This document shows, piece after piece, positions 35,426 through 47,847 of a DNA stretch of 64,000 nucleotides. Location: NCBI GenBank assembly GCA_022575985.1, contig JAKSXM010000238.1:10310001-10374000 (forward strand), given 5' to 3'. The DNA is from Anagrus nilaparvatae. Its lineage: Eukaryota; Arthropoda; Insecta; Hymenoptera; Mymaridae. The position numbers were made by a program, and so were the translations under genes. The notes beneath the pieces were generated by a model, which was given only the letters and a program-made list of their open reading frames with translations, was not told the DNA's origin and searched no databases. Position 1 is the stretch's first letter. Each line of letters opens with the position of its first letter.

Positions 35426-36864
35426 TAGACCTGACGTGGAGCCCCGTTTCGTAGACAAATTTTATCCTTGATAGGTCGATGGAATTTTCCAACGGGTATT
35501 AATGTTTTTTGGGTCGCTGAACCCGAATATGGTATCAGTTTTTACCGAAAATGGTCCAGTTGCCCGCAATAGGCAACTTTCGGTTAATTTTCGGAGATTT
35601 TCTTATTTTTGCAAGGGTTACTTATGTTTTTCGGGTCGCTGAACACGAATATGATATCGGTTTTTACCGAAAATGGTCCAGTTGCCCGCAATAGGCAACT
35701 TTTGGTTAATTTTCGGGGATTTTTTTATTTACGCGAGGGTTACTTATGTTTTTCGGGTTGCTGAACACGAATATTATATCGGTTTTTATCGAAAATGGTT
35801 CAGTTGCCCGCAATAGGAATTTTGAGGTTATACTTTGCGGGGTTTTTAACAATTAATTTATTATTGATTATTAAAATATTGTAAAATTTTATCTGTATAT
35901 TATTGTTTAGTTATTAAAAAATTAATTTTTATATTAATTTTCAATTTACTAATTATTTTATTGATTCTTTGTTGTATAGGAAAAACTTATTAAATTATTA
36001 AATACAAGTCTAAGCGCACATTCGGTAAAAAGAGATATTGTTTTCCAGTTTAACCAGCCAAAAAACATAAATAATAATAGAAAATGTTTAGAAAATCTAA
36101 AAAAAATAGCCTAAAATTACCTACTTATTTTTAGTAAAAACTGATGTTATATTCATGTTCAGGGACCCGAAAAACATAAGTAACAGATGAAAATGTTAAA
36201 AAACCCGCAAAATAAAAACCTCAAAATTCCTATTTTGGGCAACTGAACCATTTTCGGTAAAAACCGATATAATATTCATGTTCAGCAACCCGAAAAACAT
36301 AAGTAACCCTTGCGAAAATAAAAAAATCTCCGAAGATTAACCAAAAGTTACCTATTGCGGGCAACTGGGCCATTTTCGGTAAAAACCGATATCATATTTG
36401 TATTTAGCAACCCGAAAAACATAAGTAACCCTTGCGAAAAGAAAAAAATCTCCGAAAATTAACCAAAAGTTGCCTATTGCGGGCAACTGGACCATTTTCG
36501 GTAAAAACCGATATCATATTCGTATTCAGCGACCCAAAAAACATAAGTAACTCTTGCGAAAATAAAAAAATCTCCAAAAATTAACCAAAAGTTGCCTATT
36601 GCGGGCAACTGGACCATTTTCGGTAAAAACCGATATCATATTCGTGTTCAGCGACCCGAAAAACATAAGTAACTCTTGCGAAAATAAGAAAATCTCCGAA
36701 AATTAACCGAAAGTTGCCTATTGCGGGCAACTGGACCATTTTCGGTAAAAACTGATACCATATTCGGGATCAGCAACCCAAAAAACATAAATACCCGTTG
36801 GAAAATTCCATCGACCTATCAAGGATAAAATTTGTCTACGAAACGGGGCTCCACGTCAGGTCTA
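35426..36864. mobile_element. Foldback element with tandem subrepeats in each arm
   Basis: The ends TAGACCTGACGTGGAGCCCC are perfectly inverted and flanked by TTA on both sides. The arms continue through GTAGACAAATTTTATCCTTG and TAGGTCGATGGAATTTTCCA. Inside, a ~120-bp unit containing TTACCGAAAATGGTCCAGTT and GCCCGCAATAGGCAACTTT repeats about three times in the left arm (35497-35830) and about five times in the right arm (36165-36775), in opposite orientations. The centre (35830-36130) is AT-rich and unique. No transposase. Confidence 0.88.
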
Positions 36865-38650
36865 TTAATTTTTTGAAGAAACAGAAAATTTTTTTGGGTT
36901 TAGGCAAAAAACAGCCATATTTTGGATTTTATGCAGAGTTCTTAAGCAGTTTTCTTTTTTAATTTAATTTAAAATGAGAGCCGTATTTTATTGGCCAAAA
37001 TAATATCTTCTTTACAGTAGCCAAGAAAGTCTTCTGCCGCAGAAATAGCTATTTTTTAAGCAAGGGATAAAATATTGATTTTGACTTTGCATGCAGTTGT
37101 ATGTCTCACGAGCGAGAGTAGCGAGACAACATGCAAAAGTCGAACCCCATATTTTTTCTCGTGTTCTAAAACATAGTTTTACATATAATGGGCAAAAAAG
37201 CCGTCTCCCTATGGCAGAAAATAGGCTTTTTCGCCCTAGATATGTAAAATTTTATACGGGCCTTACATTAATAAAAAGTACCCCAAATCACAATTTACCC
37301 GGCTTCTCCTTGGAAAATAATTTACGTGCGATTTGGTCCAATCTTTACTTTTCTGGACACCAGACGTAAATATACTATTTACATAACTCTGATTAGCTGA
37401 TCGATATCTAAAAAAATTGGCTGACATTCAGCCCTCTTCAACAATTCAATTAATTTAAAATAAATAATACTTTAGACAGACTTTTGATAAAATGGTATTC
37501 ACGTTACAAGCGAAGAAATCAAAACAGCAAGTCTTTCATATTCAGTAACATTAATGATACAGAACTAATGAAAATTTGCACAGTTACAATATGAGTTATA
37601 TAATGAAGTTATATTTTAGAAAACTTATACCATGTTCTTATATTTATATACTCATAAACGCATTTCGCTTGCGAGAAAAAAATCATTATAAATCTACTAA
37701 GGTGATAAACATTTAATATATATTTTAATTTACATAAAATAAATTATTTTTAATACCTCACTACAAAAAAATATTCCATAAACATTAAATTTAAAATAAA
37801 TATAATCTTATTTAAAAAAAACAGAATGTTTGTATGTACTTACACACAGGCATAAAAAAAATAGTAAACTTTCAGTGTATAAATTTTAGAGAATTAATAG
37901 TTTTTAAGCTTACATAATGAAAATATTCGCAGATGTATAAAATGAGTTTTATCTTTATTTATATTTACAAGAAGGGTAAATATATTATAAGCTTAAAAGT
38001 ATTTATAAAATTTGTCCTTATACCTTTAGTTACTAAAGTCTACTTAATTTACATTTTATTTTTTTCTTTTACATAAATTTTATTTTATGAAAAAAAAGGT
38101 AATTTTCTTTTACAAAGTAGATAATTTTAAGCCAAATATATTAATGAAAAAATTGACCTGAATTATACAAACATTTTATTTTAAAATATCAACTGAAAAT
38201 TAAATATTTAGTAAAATTTTTGTTATAATAAATCTTAAAGTGAAAATTCTATTTACTACAGAAAATTCGTTATTAAAATAACTTGTTCCTTCGTAATCTC
38301 TAAATTTACATTTGAGTATGTGACATTTAAAGTAATAATAATACTTACTCTCTTTCGTATCTCTTAGAACTTTGAGAAAATATAATTGCTAAACTTTCTT
38401 AAACCTCTAGAAAATTATACATTTTGAGAAAAATTTAAGTTTATTATGCAGTGTATTTGAAATTTTAATTTTACTGAGTTTATTAAAAAATGATATTTAA
38501 TTACAGAGTAATTAATGTTAAATAAAATGTTTATTTATAAAATGTTGTTTCATGAGATGTACTTGACAAAAAATAATTGTTTAATAGAATTTCAAGTGGG
38601 GATAAATGTTATAAATGTAAAAAAATAAAAGTCTATCAAATAGACTCAAA
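36865..38650. other. Non-coding region with a small hairpin
   Basis: At 37080-37140, GACTTTGCATG...GTCTCACGAGC folds against GTAGCGAGACAACATGCAAA. At 37178-37252, TTTTACATATAATGGGCAAA pairs with its mirror. Both suggest an eroded foldback element. The 92-residue frame at 37091 spans these folds and has no ATG start, so I do not call it a gene. Confidence 0.45.
37641..37676 (-). promoter_or_regulatory. Box + TATA module, copy G
   Basis: Minus strand: TCTCGCAAGCGAAATGCGTT, then TATGAG and TATATAAATA, keeping the TATA within two bases of the common position. Confidence 0.45.
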
Positions 38651-39002
38651 ATGTACGTAAGAGAAGAATCAAGGAGAGTCAGAAATACTCTGATTTTGCT
38701 TTTCATTATATTGTTGCTGGTAATTTATGGTAATAAACTAAACTTTTAGCATAATTTTAATAAAATTATTAATAATTTACTTTATATTTTAATTAGGCTG
38801 GTCGATTCTAAACGTACCTGTTGATTTTATCGATAGGGTGGCAACAACAGCGAAAATGTTTCAATCATTTTTACATAATTTATACGATACTCTGTAAGTA
38901 CCTCAATAAATTTTTATGATTGGACATGCTTTTTAATTTTTCTGAAATTTTCTTTTTAGCAAAGGAAACAAAACTAAAGACAGTGAAGAAACTATTGAAT
39001 AA
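38651..39002 (+). CDS. Three-exon gene for a ~72-aa membrane-anchored or secreted peptide
   Basis: Exon 1 38651-38729 (donor GTAATA), exon 2 38797-38893 (donor GTAAGT, acceptor TTAATTAG), exon 3 38960-39002 (acceptor TTCTTTTTAG), all in phase. The product starts MYVREESRRVRNTLILLFII, LLLVIYG: a positively charged N-terminus then ~15 hydrophobic residues, so a signal peptide or signal anchor. It continues WSILNVPVDFIDRVATTAKM, FQSFLHNLYDTL and ends in a charged tail KGNKTKDSEETIE. The middle looks like an amphipathic helix. The introns are 67 and 66 bp, like others in the window. A GTAAGT donor at 39016 and a TTTATTTAG acceptor before 39543 suggest a 3'UTR intron, with AATAAA following near 39570. 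I do not recognise a family. The exons are too short to be seen as long open frames. Confidence 0.6.
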
Positions 39003-39999
39003 AAAGACGAAATATGTAAGTCAACTATAAATATTTGGGATGTCTAATTTTCTAACTTTAACCGTAAAAAATTTTTTTTTTAGACTAAAATTAAAATTAT
39101 TTTATTTTTCAAAAACATTCTCAATAAACTATAATTTAATAAATTTTTATATCTAAAACATCGATGGAGCAAAGAAGTTTTGTAAACTTTATAATTATCA
39201 ACACTTATTTGTTAAAAATGACATTTATTTTAATTCAAATTATTTATCTTGCCAATTCAAGTATTTATTTTTTCATTCTTTGTTATAAAAATGTAAACTT
39301 GCGTGAAAATTGTTATTTTTAATTTAGTTTATATAAAACAATTAAAATCTGTTAAATTCTAATATTATATAAATATATACTTATGTAATAAATTATGCAA
39401 CATTTTTTTAAAATAAATGTGTGACATTGATATAATTATTAATAAAAAAAAAATTAAATGTATTTTTAAAAATAATTTTGCTCTAAAATTTTTTATACTT
39501 TTTATTAATTCTCTAAATAAATTTTATTTTTATATTTATTTAGGCTAGCAGTTATTTTGAATATAAGTAATAAAAGTTTTCAGCAGCCTATGAATCATTA
39601 TTTTCAGCTTCTAATATACTGCAAGCTTTGATTCAAGAAATTATTGAAAATTAAGATTTTAGTAGAATATTGATTCCAAACAGTGTAAAATGAGCTATAT
39701 AAATATAGAAATCTTATTTTTTTTATAACAGCACCTAATATCACCCAGTAATTGAAAATTCAAGCAACTATTAAAAATTATACCAAAAATATATATCTAC
39801 TTAAACAGCTTGCTTGATTATTAAATTAATTTTTATAAATTCAGAATTCAAGCTCAGCAACCTGACAGTATCCTATTCTAAAAAGGAGTTATTGCAGAAA
39901 AAATAAATATATAACCTAAATATAAATTATTTTTTTTTTTTATAAAAATTAAAATACATGTTTTGTTAATTAGTCAAAAATTGATATTCCAAAAAAAGT
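39003..39999. other. 3' flank of the small gene and spacer
   Basis: Contains the probable 3'UTR intron (39016-39542) and last non-coding exon of the gene at 38651. The remainder is AT-rich with no gene. Confidence 0.4.
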
Positions 40000-41190
40000 A
40001 TTAGCATCCCCAAGCATCGATGGAGATTTAGCGTTCCCCCGCATTGATGGAGAATTAGCGTTCCCCTGCATCGATGGAACTTTAGCTTGCCTTTCCATCG
40101 ATGAAAAATTAGCGTTCCCCTGCATGGATGGAGAATTAGCGTTCCCCTGCATCGATGGGACTTTAGCTTGCCTTTCCATCGATGGAAAATTAGCGTTCAC
40201 CTGCATGGATGGAGAATTAGCGTTCCCCTGCATCGATGGGACTTTAGCTTGCCTTTCCATCGATGGAAAATTAGCGTTCACCTGCATCGATGGAGAATTA
40301 GCGTTCCCCTGCATCGATGGGACTTTAGCTTCCCTTTCCAACGATGGAAAATTAGCGTTCCCCTGGATCGATGGAGAATGAGCGTTCCCCTGCATCGATG
40401 GGACTTTAGCTTGCCTTTCCATCAAAGGAAAATTATCGTTCCCCTGCATCGATGGGACTTTAGCTTGCCTTTCCATCGATGGAAAATTAGCGTTCCCCTG
40501 CATCGATGGAGAATGAGCGTTCCCCTGCATCGATGGGACTTTAGCTTATCTTTCCATCGATGAAAAATTAGCGATCCCCTGCATGGATGGAGAATTAGCG
40601 TTCCCCTGCATCGATGGGACTTTAGCATGCCTTTCCATCGATGGAAAATTAGCGTTCCCCTGCATGGATGGAGAATTAGCGTTCCCCTGCATCGATGGGA
40701 CTTTAGCTTCCCTTTCCATCGATGGAAAATTAGCGTTCCCCTACATCGATGGGACTTTAGCTTTCCTTTCCATCGATGGAAAATTAGCGTTCCCCTGCAT
40801 GGATGGAGAATTAGCGTTCCCCTGCATCGATGGGACTTTAGCTTCCCTTTCCATCGATGGAAAATTAGCGTTCCCCTGCATCGATGGAGAATTAGCGTTC
40901 CCCTACATCGATGGGACTTTAGCTTTCCTTTCCATCGATGGAAAATTAGCGTTCCCCTGCATCGATGGAGAATTAGCGTTCCCCTGCATCGATGGGACTT
41001 TAGCTTCCCTTTCCATCGATGGAAAATTAGCGTTCCCCTGCATGGATGGAGAATTAGCGTTCCCCTGCATCGATGGGACTTTAGCATGCCTTTCCATCGA
41101 TGGAAAATTAGCGTTCCCCTGCATGGATGGAGAATTAGCGTTCCCCTGCATCGATGGGACTTTAGCTTACCTTTCCATCGATGGAAAATT
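40000..41190. repeat. 27-bp minisatellite, about 44 units, GC-rich for this region
   Basis: Every 27 bp a CCATCGATGG palindrome recurs. Three unit types follow in the order CATCGATGGAGAATTAGCG, CATCGATGGGACTTTAGC and CATCGATGGAAAATTAGCG, each ending TTCCCCTG or CCTTTC, so the higher-order period is 54-81 bp. As 27 is a multiple of three, several frames stay open for 150 to 220 codons on both strands, for example MQGNANSPS / MQGNANFPS / MERQAKVPS on the minus strand. No splice context, start or non-repetitive coding flank supports any of them. A DNA-level satellite is the simpler reading. Confidence 0.93.
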
Positions 41191-44100
41191 GGGAGGTAAC
41201 AATTATCAGAAAATTCAACTATTTTGCATACTTAAACGCAATTCCGACCAATTATAAAGAAAAGTAGAATACGCAATACGGGATGAAAGTTGAGAAAGAC
41301 CTGCCTTACATTAAAACTCTAATATAATATTTTTCCGAAAAATTTGCCAAATTTTTTAATTTAATATATAGATTAAATGTTATTTTAAAAAGTGCTTATA
41401 CTAGACAAAAATAATATTCAAACCATCTTATATTTTTAATCATATAGAATTTTCAACTGAAAAATTATCTTTACTCATAAATTTTAAAATGTTTTGATTT
41501 AATATTATATTAGATACGAAAAAATTTAATTGTCATGGTTAAGCCGAGCATCGCGAGGCAAATCAGCTAGTTTAAAATAATATTATTAATCTATTTTGAC
41601 ATTCTTGATAAATAAAAAAAAGAATATTCAAAAAGAATTTATAAATTAGCCCCATAATAATATTCAAGGTTTAATTTTATTCAAAATCATGTCTTTCTTT
41701 TGTGATTTCAAACACGAATAAGTATGAAAATCAATTTTAAAGATTCATCCATGTAGAAATAAATTAAATTAAAAGTGCTTGATTAACCAAGTGTTTCAAA
41801 TTTCACCACCTTAGGGGGTTCCCTAAATATTCCATAAAGTATACTTTCTTTTCTTCCTTTGTGCAAAAATTATTACACAAATATCTCAATTAAAAAGATT
41901 TATCTAACATATCATAAATATAATCAAATTTGCTTATAGACGAATAAATTGAATTAAGATATATTACATATTCCAATCGAATACATACTTGATATTTCCT
42001 AAAATTTGATTAAACGCAGTAGCAATTAAATATTGGTACATATATTTAACAGAACAAGATAGACTATAAAAGATGACGAAGTTTCCCTTTGATTGAAGAC
42101 AGGTAGGTATATATAAGTCAAATAATTTTATGCAAGTGTATATATTTATGTATACCTAGGAACATCACACGAGATATTTTACTCTATTACTGAAATTTGT
42201 ACACCTACGCACTCGATATAACATACACTTTATAATTATGATCTTAAATGTGTACATATTTAGTAAAGGTCTTAAACGTAATTGAGATTGCAGGTAATAT
42301 ATCTTGGCGTGTGTAGTTGATTAAATTTAACCCTATATTACACGTATATTATTCTTATTTGTGTATGTCTAGCCGGTTTTCTACGTTTTTTAATAAGAAA
42401 AATTATATTATTATATACCAGACTGTTATATATTATACGTATGAGTAAAAATACCTGAAAGCAACAACTTTTGCAGATAGAGCTCTTCTGATTGCCCTCA
42501 AATGTTACCCCCTTTTTTGTAAATATGAAATATTATTCGCCTTATATTTTTAGCTTTCTAGATCTCCAGAAATTAGACTCATTTTTTCAGTTTTTTTAGA
42601 GTTCTTCTTCGTTGTTTCAAAATTTTCACAGTTTCACCTAGGTGAAATATACTTTCAAGAAACCCTGGTTAAATTTTGAAAATTTTTGACACGTAAACAC
42701 CTAAAAATATCTTGGAAAATATGTAATTAGCACAACAGCGGACAAATTTTTCATTTTCCTACATCCTAATACGTTATAGGCTAAAATTGACCAAAATCTT
42801 TTGGATAAATACCGGATTTAGTAGGAAATTTTACATGACTACATCTTTTGAAATAATTTTTTTATGCATCTAGTCGGCTTTAAAAATTTATTGCTAAAAA
42901 ATGAATAAAAAAACTGAAAAAATCTCAAAAAACTTCAAATGGGTCTAATAAAATGAATTTTTCAATTTTAGCAAATGTCTAATTTTATGAATAATACCGG
43001 TATTTCTTTCACCTGTGAATTTAACGCAAAAGATTATTATTATTTTTTTTTTTAAATAAAAATTGAATTAAATTTACGTATATTATTATTAAATATGTCA
43101 TAGTAAAACGGGGCATATTATACTGCATTTATATATGTGGATAATTTCACGCGACGTTGAAATCATATTATGTGGTCGTGTCAAATTGCAAAAGTTATTC
43201 TGTATACTGTACAGACTTTTAGAAAATTATTTTTGAATTTTTAAATAGTTCAATTTAAAAAAAAATTAAGTTTCAAAGAATAAGCAAAAAAGTGAAATAG
43301 ATTAGATAATTTTTTAATGTCTTTAGACTAGTTATGTATGTATATATTTTTTTGATAAAAATGATTACTGTTATAAAATATTCTGTATTTTTATTTCAAA
43401 ACTAATTCTTGGAGTCTTTTAGGCTGCTAATTTTTTAAATACTAAAATAAAAAATTAAAAAAATTCAATTAGAGTCCAAAAATCTATTACAGAAGTCAAA
43501 AATAAAAAATATTATGAAAATCCTTTTTTCACAAAGTTTTTGGTACTTTATTTATTTTTTATACTGGTAAATATTTTAAATCAGCTGCTTCAGAAATCTT
43601 TTTAAACAAATTTTGAAATAAAATTACGGAATTTTATACCTAATTGTAGGCATTAATATCAAAATTGCAAAAGGTTTTCCGTGAAATAGGGCTGAAATTT
43701 CTTCTTTTTCAATGTAGAAACCTGATTGGTAACTTTTTTTAACATGGAACATGTTTATAGGGAGGGTTAGTTTATAGGTTTATAGGGAGGGCCAGAGTAA
43801 TCTCTGGAAATCTGAAAATCAAGGGGGAGGGGTCAAATGGGATTTAGAATAATTTCAATTTAGGGACCTAGAATAATAATACGCGTTTAGGGAATCAGAA
43901 TATTTTGGGTTCAGAATCTTAACATGGTAAGGTGAAAATTACAAATTATAAAAATAGCAAATTGTATTGTAATATTGAGTAACATTTGCATTATACCTAT
44001 CCCTCAGCTAGAAGTAAAAGATGCACCATGCATTTAGGTTGTATTAACACAAACCGGTTAAAAGTTTTTTTAAAGATATACAGGTTAAAAATGGTAAGAG

Positions 44101-45258
44101 ACCTGAAATGTTAATAACTTCTAAGCTTTATTGATATAATTATAGATTAGTGGCTAAATAAAGTAACTGTTTTTTCTACTTTTATCTTGATTTTTAACAA
44201 ATGAAATCAGACGTTTAAAACCAGATCTGTTTAAAACTAATATTTTGTCTTAAATTTCCAAGCGTATAAATCTTACAGTGTACTCCTATCAAATTTTTCA
44301 ACTTATTCTTTATCATTTATTTCCCTGTTTCTATTTTAGACTCAAGCAGCTCTGAGATTGATACAAGTTGTTATAAAAATTGTATTCAATATTTTTTCCT
44401 ATACCTGCTCACATACCATAGATTTAATTTAAAAAATTTTTTAATAAAAAAATATTTTTTTTTCTGGTTTATAAAATATTAAATACCATAAAATTGTATG
44501 ATAAGAAAATAAGATTTATGAGTTATAATAACAATAAATATATAGGTATACCTTTATAATCCAATTACATTTATATTATCTAAGGAAGAAAATTTTTTGT
44601 AAGACCAAATATTATTTAATATCACTGGAAAATGCATTTGTATCTAAGAAAATAAAGATAAAAAAAAGGCTAGGCTGTGTATAAAATAATACTCAAATAT
44701 GCATAGAATTTTTCATCGAGTATTGCAATATAAAGTGGAAAATACCTAGCTTTGAATTTTAGAAAAACTATTGTAACTGCTACTGAAAATTCCTTTTATT
44801 TTTAAAGCAATTGTTTCTTTTCATTTTATTTTATTTATACTTTTTTTTCATTTCTTTTATTATTCATATTTCTATCTTCTTATTGTTTGTACTTAAGGTG
44901 AGTAACAAAAGTTTTATTGTTTTTTTTTGATAATTAAAAAAATGATTTATTAAAATTCATTATTTAGATCATCTATATTCATAATAAAAAAACTTTTTTC
45001 AGTTTTACTGTAGGCTACTTTTTTATTCAAATTTCTTAATTACATACTATTAGTTACTTAAAAAAAAAGCTCTGCTCTGTTTCATAAAAAAATGTATTCC
45101 ATCATTCATTTTTTTAATTTTTTAGCTTTTACAAACATAAAAAAGATTTGAAATGGTTAAATAATGAAATAAAAAATATTTTTCCCAGGTTTTTTCGGCC
45201 AAAAACTAAAGGAAATGAATTTCTGGTTTCAGTTTTTGAAAAAATAGCCCAAAACAGG
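41191..45258. other. Long non-coding region
   Basis: No supported gene. One candidate exon starts near 44340 after TTTCTATTTTAG (reading SSSEIDTSCYKNCIQ), too weak to call. At 43748-43800, GTTTATAGGGAGGG repeats twice. Confidence 0.4.
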
Positions 45259-45668
45259 TACAGTACAGTAAAATTATCCAGTAGCTTCTGCAAAATTAGT
45301 AAATTTTCGAAAAAATTTGTAAATATTCGAAAAAAATCGTATATTTACTAAGTTTAGTACATTAACAAAAAATTCGAGTGTTTTCGATTTTTTTTTTGTG
45401 AATTCGCAAGAAAAATTGATAATTTAATTTTTTTTCGAAAATTTACAAAAAATAGTTGTAAGTTTCCAAAAAATAGTTGTGAATTTATAACTTTTTTCGT
45501 AAAATCACCAAAAAAAATCGAGAATACTCGAATTTTTTGTTAATGTACTAAATTTAGTAATTATACGATTTTTTTCGAATATTTACAACAATTTTTTAAA
45601 ATTCACTAATTTTTCGAAAAAATTCTATTTTTTTTTGTAAATCTAAGAAAGTTACTTTTTACCGTGTA
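45259..45668. mobile_element. Foldback MITE, family member 2
   Basis: Same palindromic interior as 31019-31413 (AGTAAATTTTCGAAAAAATT, AAATCGTATATTTACTAA, GTTACTTTTTACCGTGTA end), diverged by scattered substitutions. Confidence 0.82.
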
Positions 45669-47443
45669 AGAATTATAAAAAAATATCTGCAGAATCATTT
45701 TTTGAATCGGCGAATGATTTCAGATGCGTTTTTTATTATATAAACAACAAATTGAGCTTAAGAATGGTAAACCCATGATGCTTAAAATTCATGAAACATA
45801 TTATTTTATGCATAAAAATAAAGGCAAATGACAGTTCAATATAAGACGTGTACACTATTGCTTACTCTCTTATTATACAGAAAATTACATATTTTCATAT
45901 TCGAATAACCAAACTATGTAAATTCCTATTTTTTTGATCCTTCAATTTTTTTATGCAAATCCATGATATTCATTTTATTTTTTCAACCCCTATTTTTAAA
46001 TTTAATTTTGCTTCAAAAGAAAAAGGTCAAGAAATAAAAAAATGGATATTTTATAAGATTTTAAACTATATTTTTATAGCCTTTAGCATCTTATTTTGGA
46101 GTATTAAGTTTTTTATTTTTTATTAGGTACAATGATTTGTAAAAAAATTGATAGTAATCTTAAAATTTTATTTTTAAAGAAACACAAATCCGGTAAATAA
46201 ACGTTTATCTTATCTTATCTTATCAAATGAACATTTTTAATAAAACACCAAAAAAATTTTTTTATACTTAAAACAATAGTACAATACAGTCAATTATCAA
46301 TTTTTTTAACAATTTAGGTTCATTTAATATTTTATTTAGAAATTTAAACAATAAAAAAATAGGTAATTAATTTGTTTTTTAAATACTACATTTAATTTAC
46401 AATTTTTTTTATCCATTATATAAAGATCGATGGAGATCTGAAGTTGCTTCTATTCAACTTTTTATTCGCCTTCTGATTGGCCGAATAAAAATCGATTATT
46501 CGATTATTTTTAAATTAATTATAAAAATTGCGGTTCATTATCATTAACTTATAACAATTGTATAAAATAAAAATATACTAATAAGCAAATATACATTTAT
46601 CAGAATTTAAATTAATTCTAAAAATTTAAAGATTAATAATGATTATTAAAAAATTTCGTTTATATGAAAAATTTAAATAAATAAAGTTAATGGTTATGTT
46701 ATTTAGTTTATTTATAAATTAAAATACACAAAAAATGTAACTGATGCGCCAAAAAGAGGTTAAAAGCAAAACTTGTATTATTTATAAAAATAATAAGGAC
46801 CTTATCTTAGGCTTATAGGTAATAGGCGAAGGAAAAAAAATAAAATTAGGTAAGATTTAAAAATTATATAGGTAGTTTTTAAAGAACCAAACAATTTATA
46901 CTTTTGAGATAAAAAGAAATAATATCATAAATAATGTCAAAACCTTGAAGCAATTATAATGTGGTTATTTTGTTATTGTAAAATATTATTAAGGAAGGAA
47001 ATTAAATTAACAAATTCTTTGCGGAAGATTTTGGAGCCCCATTAAAAATACATAGAGCCATGGTTCAAGGTTGCCTACGCCGCTGTGAAAATATTAATTG
47101 ATTATTATTGACTCTGAAATATTTTTAACTCCAATTCAAACCCATCAAATAGGTTCAAAAATGCTTTCTATATATTATACTTATAGTATTGCGATTTATA
47201 ATAAAAATAGAAAAAACCCGATGGAATGTCAAAACTGGAATTTTTGCATATAGGTTATTCTTAGTGAAACTTTATGAAAAGGATGGTGAAACTTTGGGAT
47301 TTTCATAAAACCATTTCTACTGGGCTTAGTACGTAAAAATATGATTCCATTCAAATTTTTAAGCTTCTATAGATTGAAATGTTTCAAAATTACAGGTGTT
47401 TTTAAATTTATAAATTTTTTTTAATTTTCTAGAAAAATGTGAT
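45669..47443. other. Non-coding AT-rich region
   Basis: Nothing beyond a short TTATC tandem run (about 46208-46229). Confidence 0.45.
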
Positions 47444-47515
47444 AGTCTAGAAGCCGCCTGTGTTAAATTTATGCACTTTTTTCCTAAGCCTTGTGTAAGG
47501 CTACTTATACGTGAT

Positions 47516-47845
47516 TCTTAAGTTTCCAAGTACGCTGATTGCAAATTTTCAGGTCCCGATCCCGAGAGCGTAGCCCTAATACCGATATACCATAGTTTTC
47601 GGCCAATTTTGAGTGTTTTTTTGACATACTTCATATAAAAACTTTCTATATTGACTTTAAAATTTCAGGTAATATTGTCAGGTAGTATATACTGCTATTT
47701 TAAAGTCAATCTAGAAAGTTTTTATATGAAGTATGTCAAAAAAAACACTCAAAATTGGCCGAAAATTACGGTAAATCGGTATCAGGGCTACGTTTTCGGG
47801 ATCGGAATCTAAAAATTCAGCATCAGCGTACCCAAAAACTTAAGA
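47516..47845. repeat. Inner hairpin 1
   Basis: Arms share AGTGTTTTTTTGACATACTT, TCATATAAAAACTTTCTA and AGCGTA...CTTAAG around a centre near 47675. Confidence 0.8.
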
Positions 47846-47847
47846 GT

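Noticed and set aside
37091..37369. 92-residue plus-strand frame
   Set aside because: No ATG start and no domain; it overlaps two small hairpins that look like an eroded foldback.
6712..37676. Box + TATA copies as part of a dispersed transposon
   Set aside because: I compared about 30 bp on each side by eye and found no shared flanks beyond the box and TATA, so a common repeat is unlikely, though a computer alignment is needed.
40000..41190. CRISPR-like regular repeats
   Set aside because: The units are contiguous with no unique spacers, and the window is eukaryotic.
39970..41257. Open frames of up to 224 residues on both strands
   Set aside because: A 27-bp period keeps every stop-free frame open. 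There is no start, splice or non-repeat coding context.
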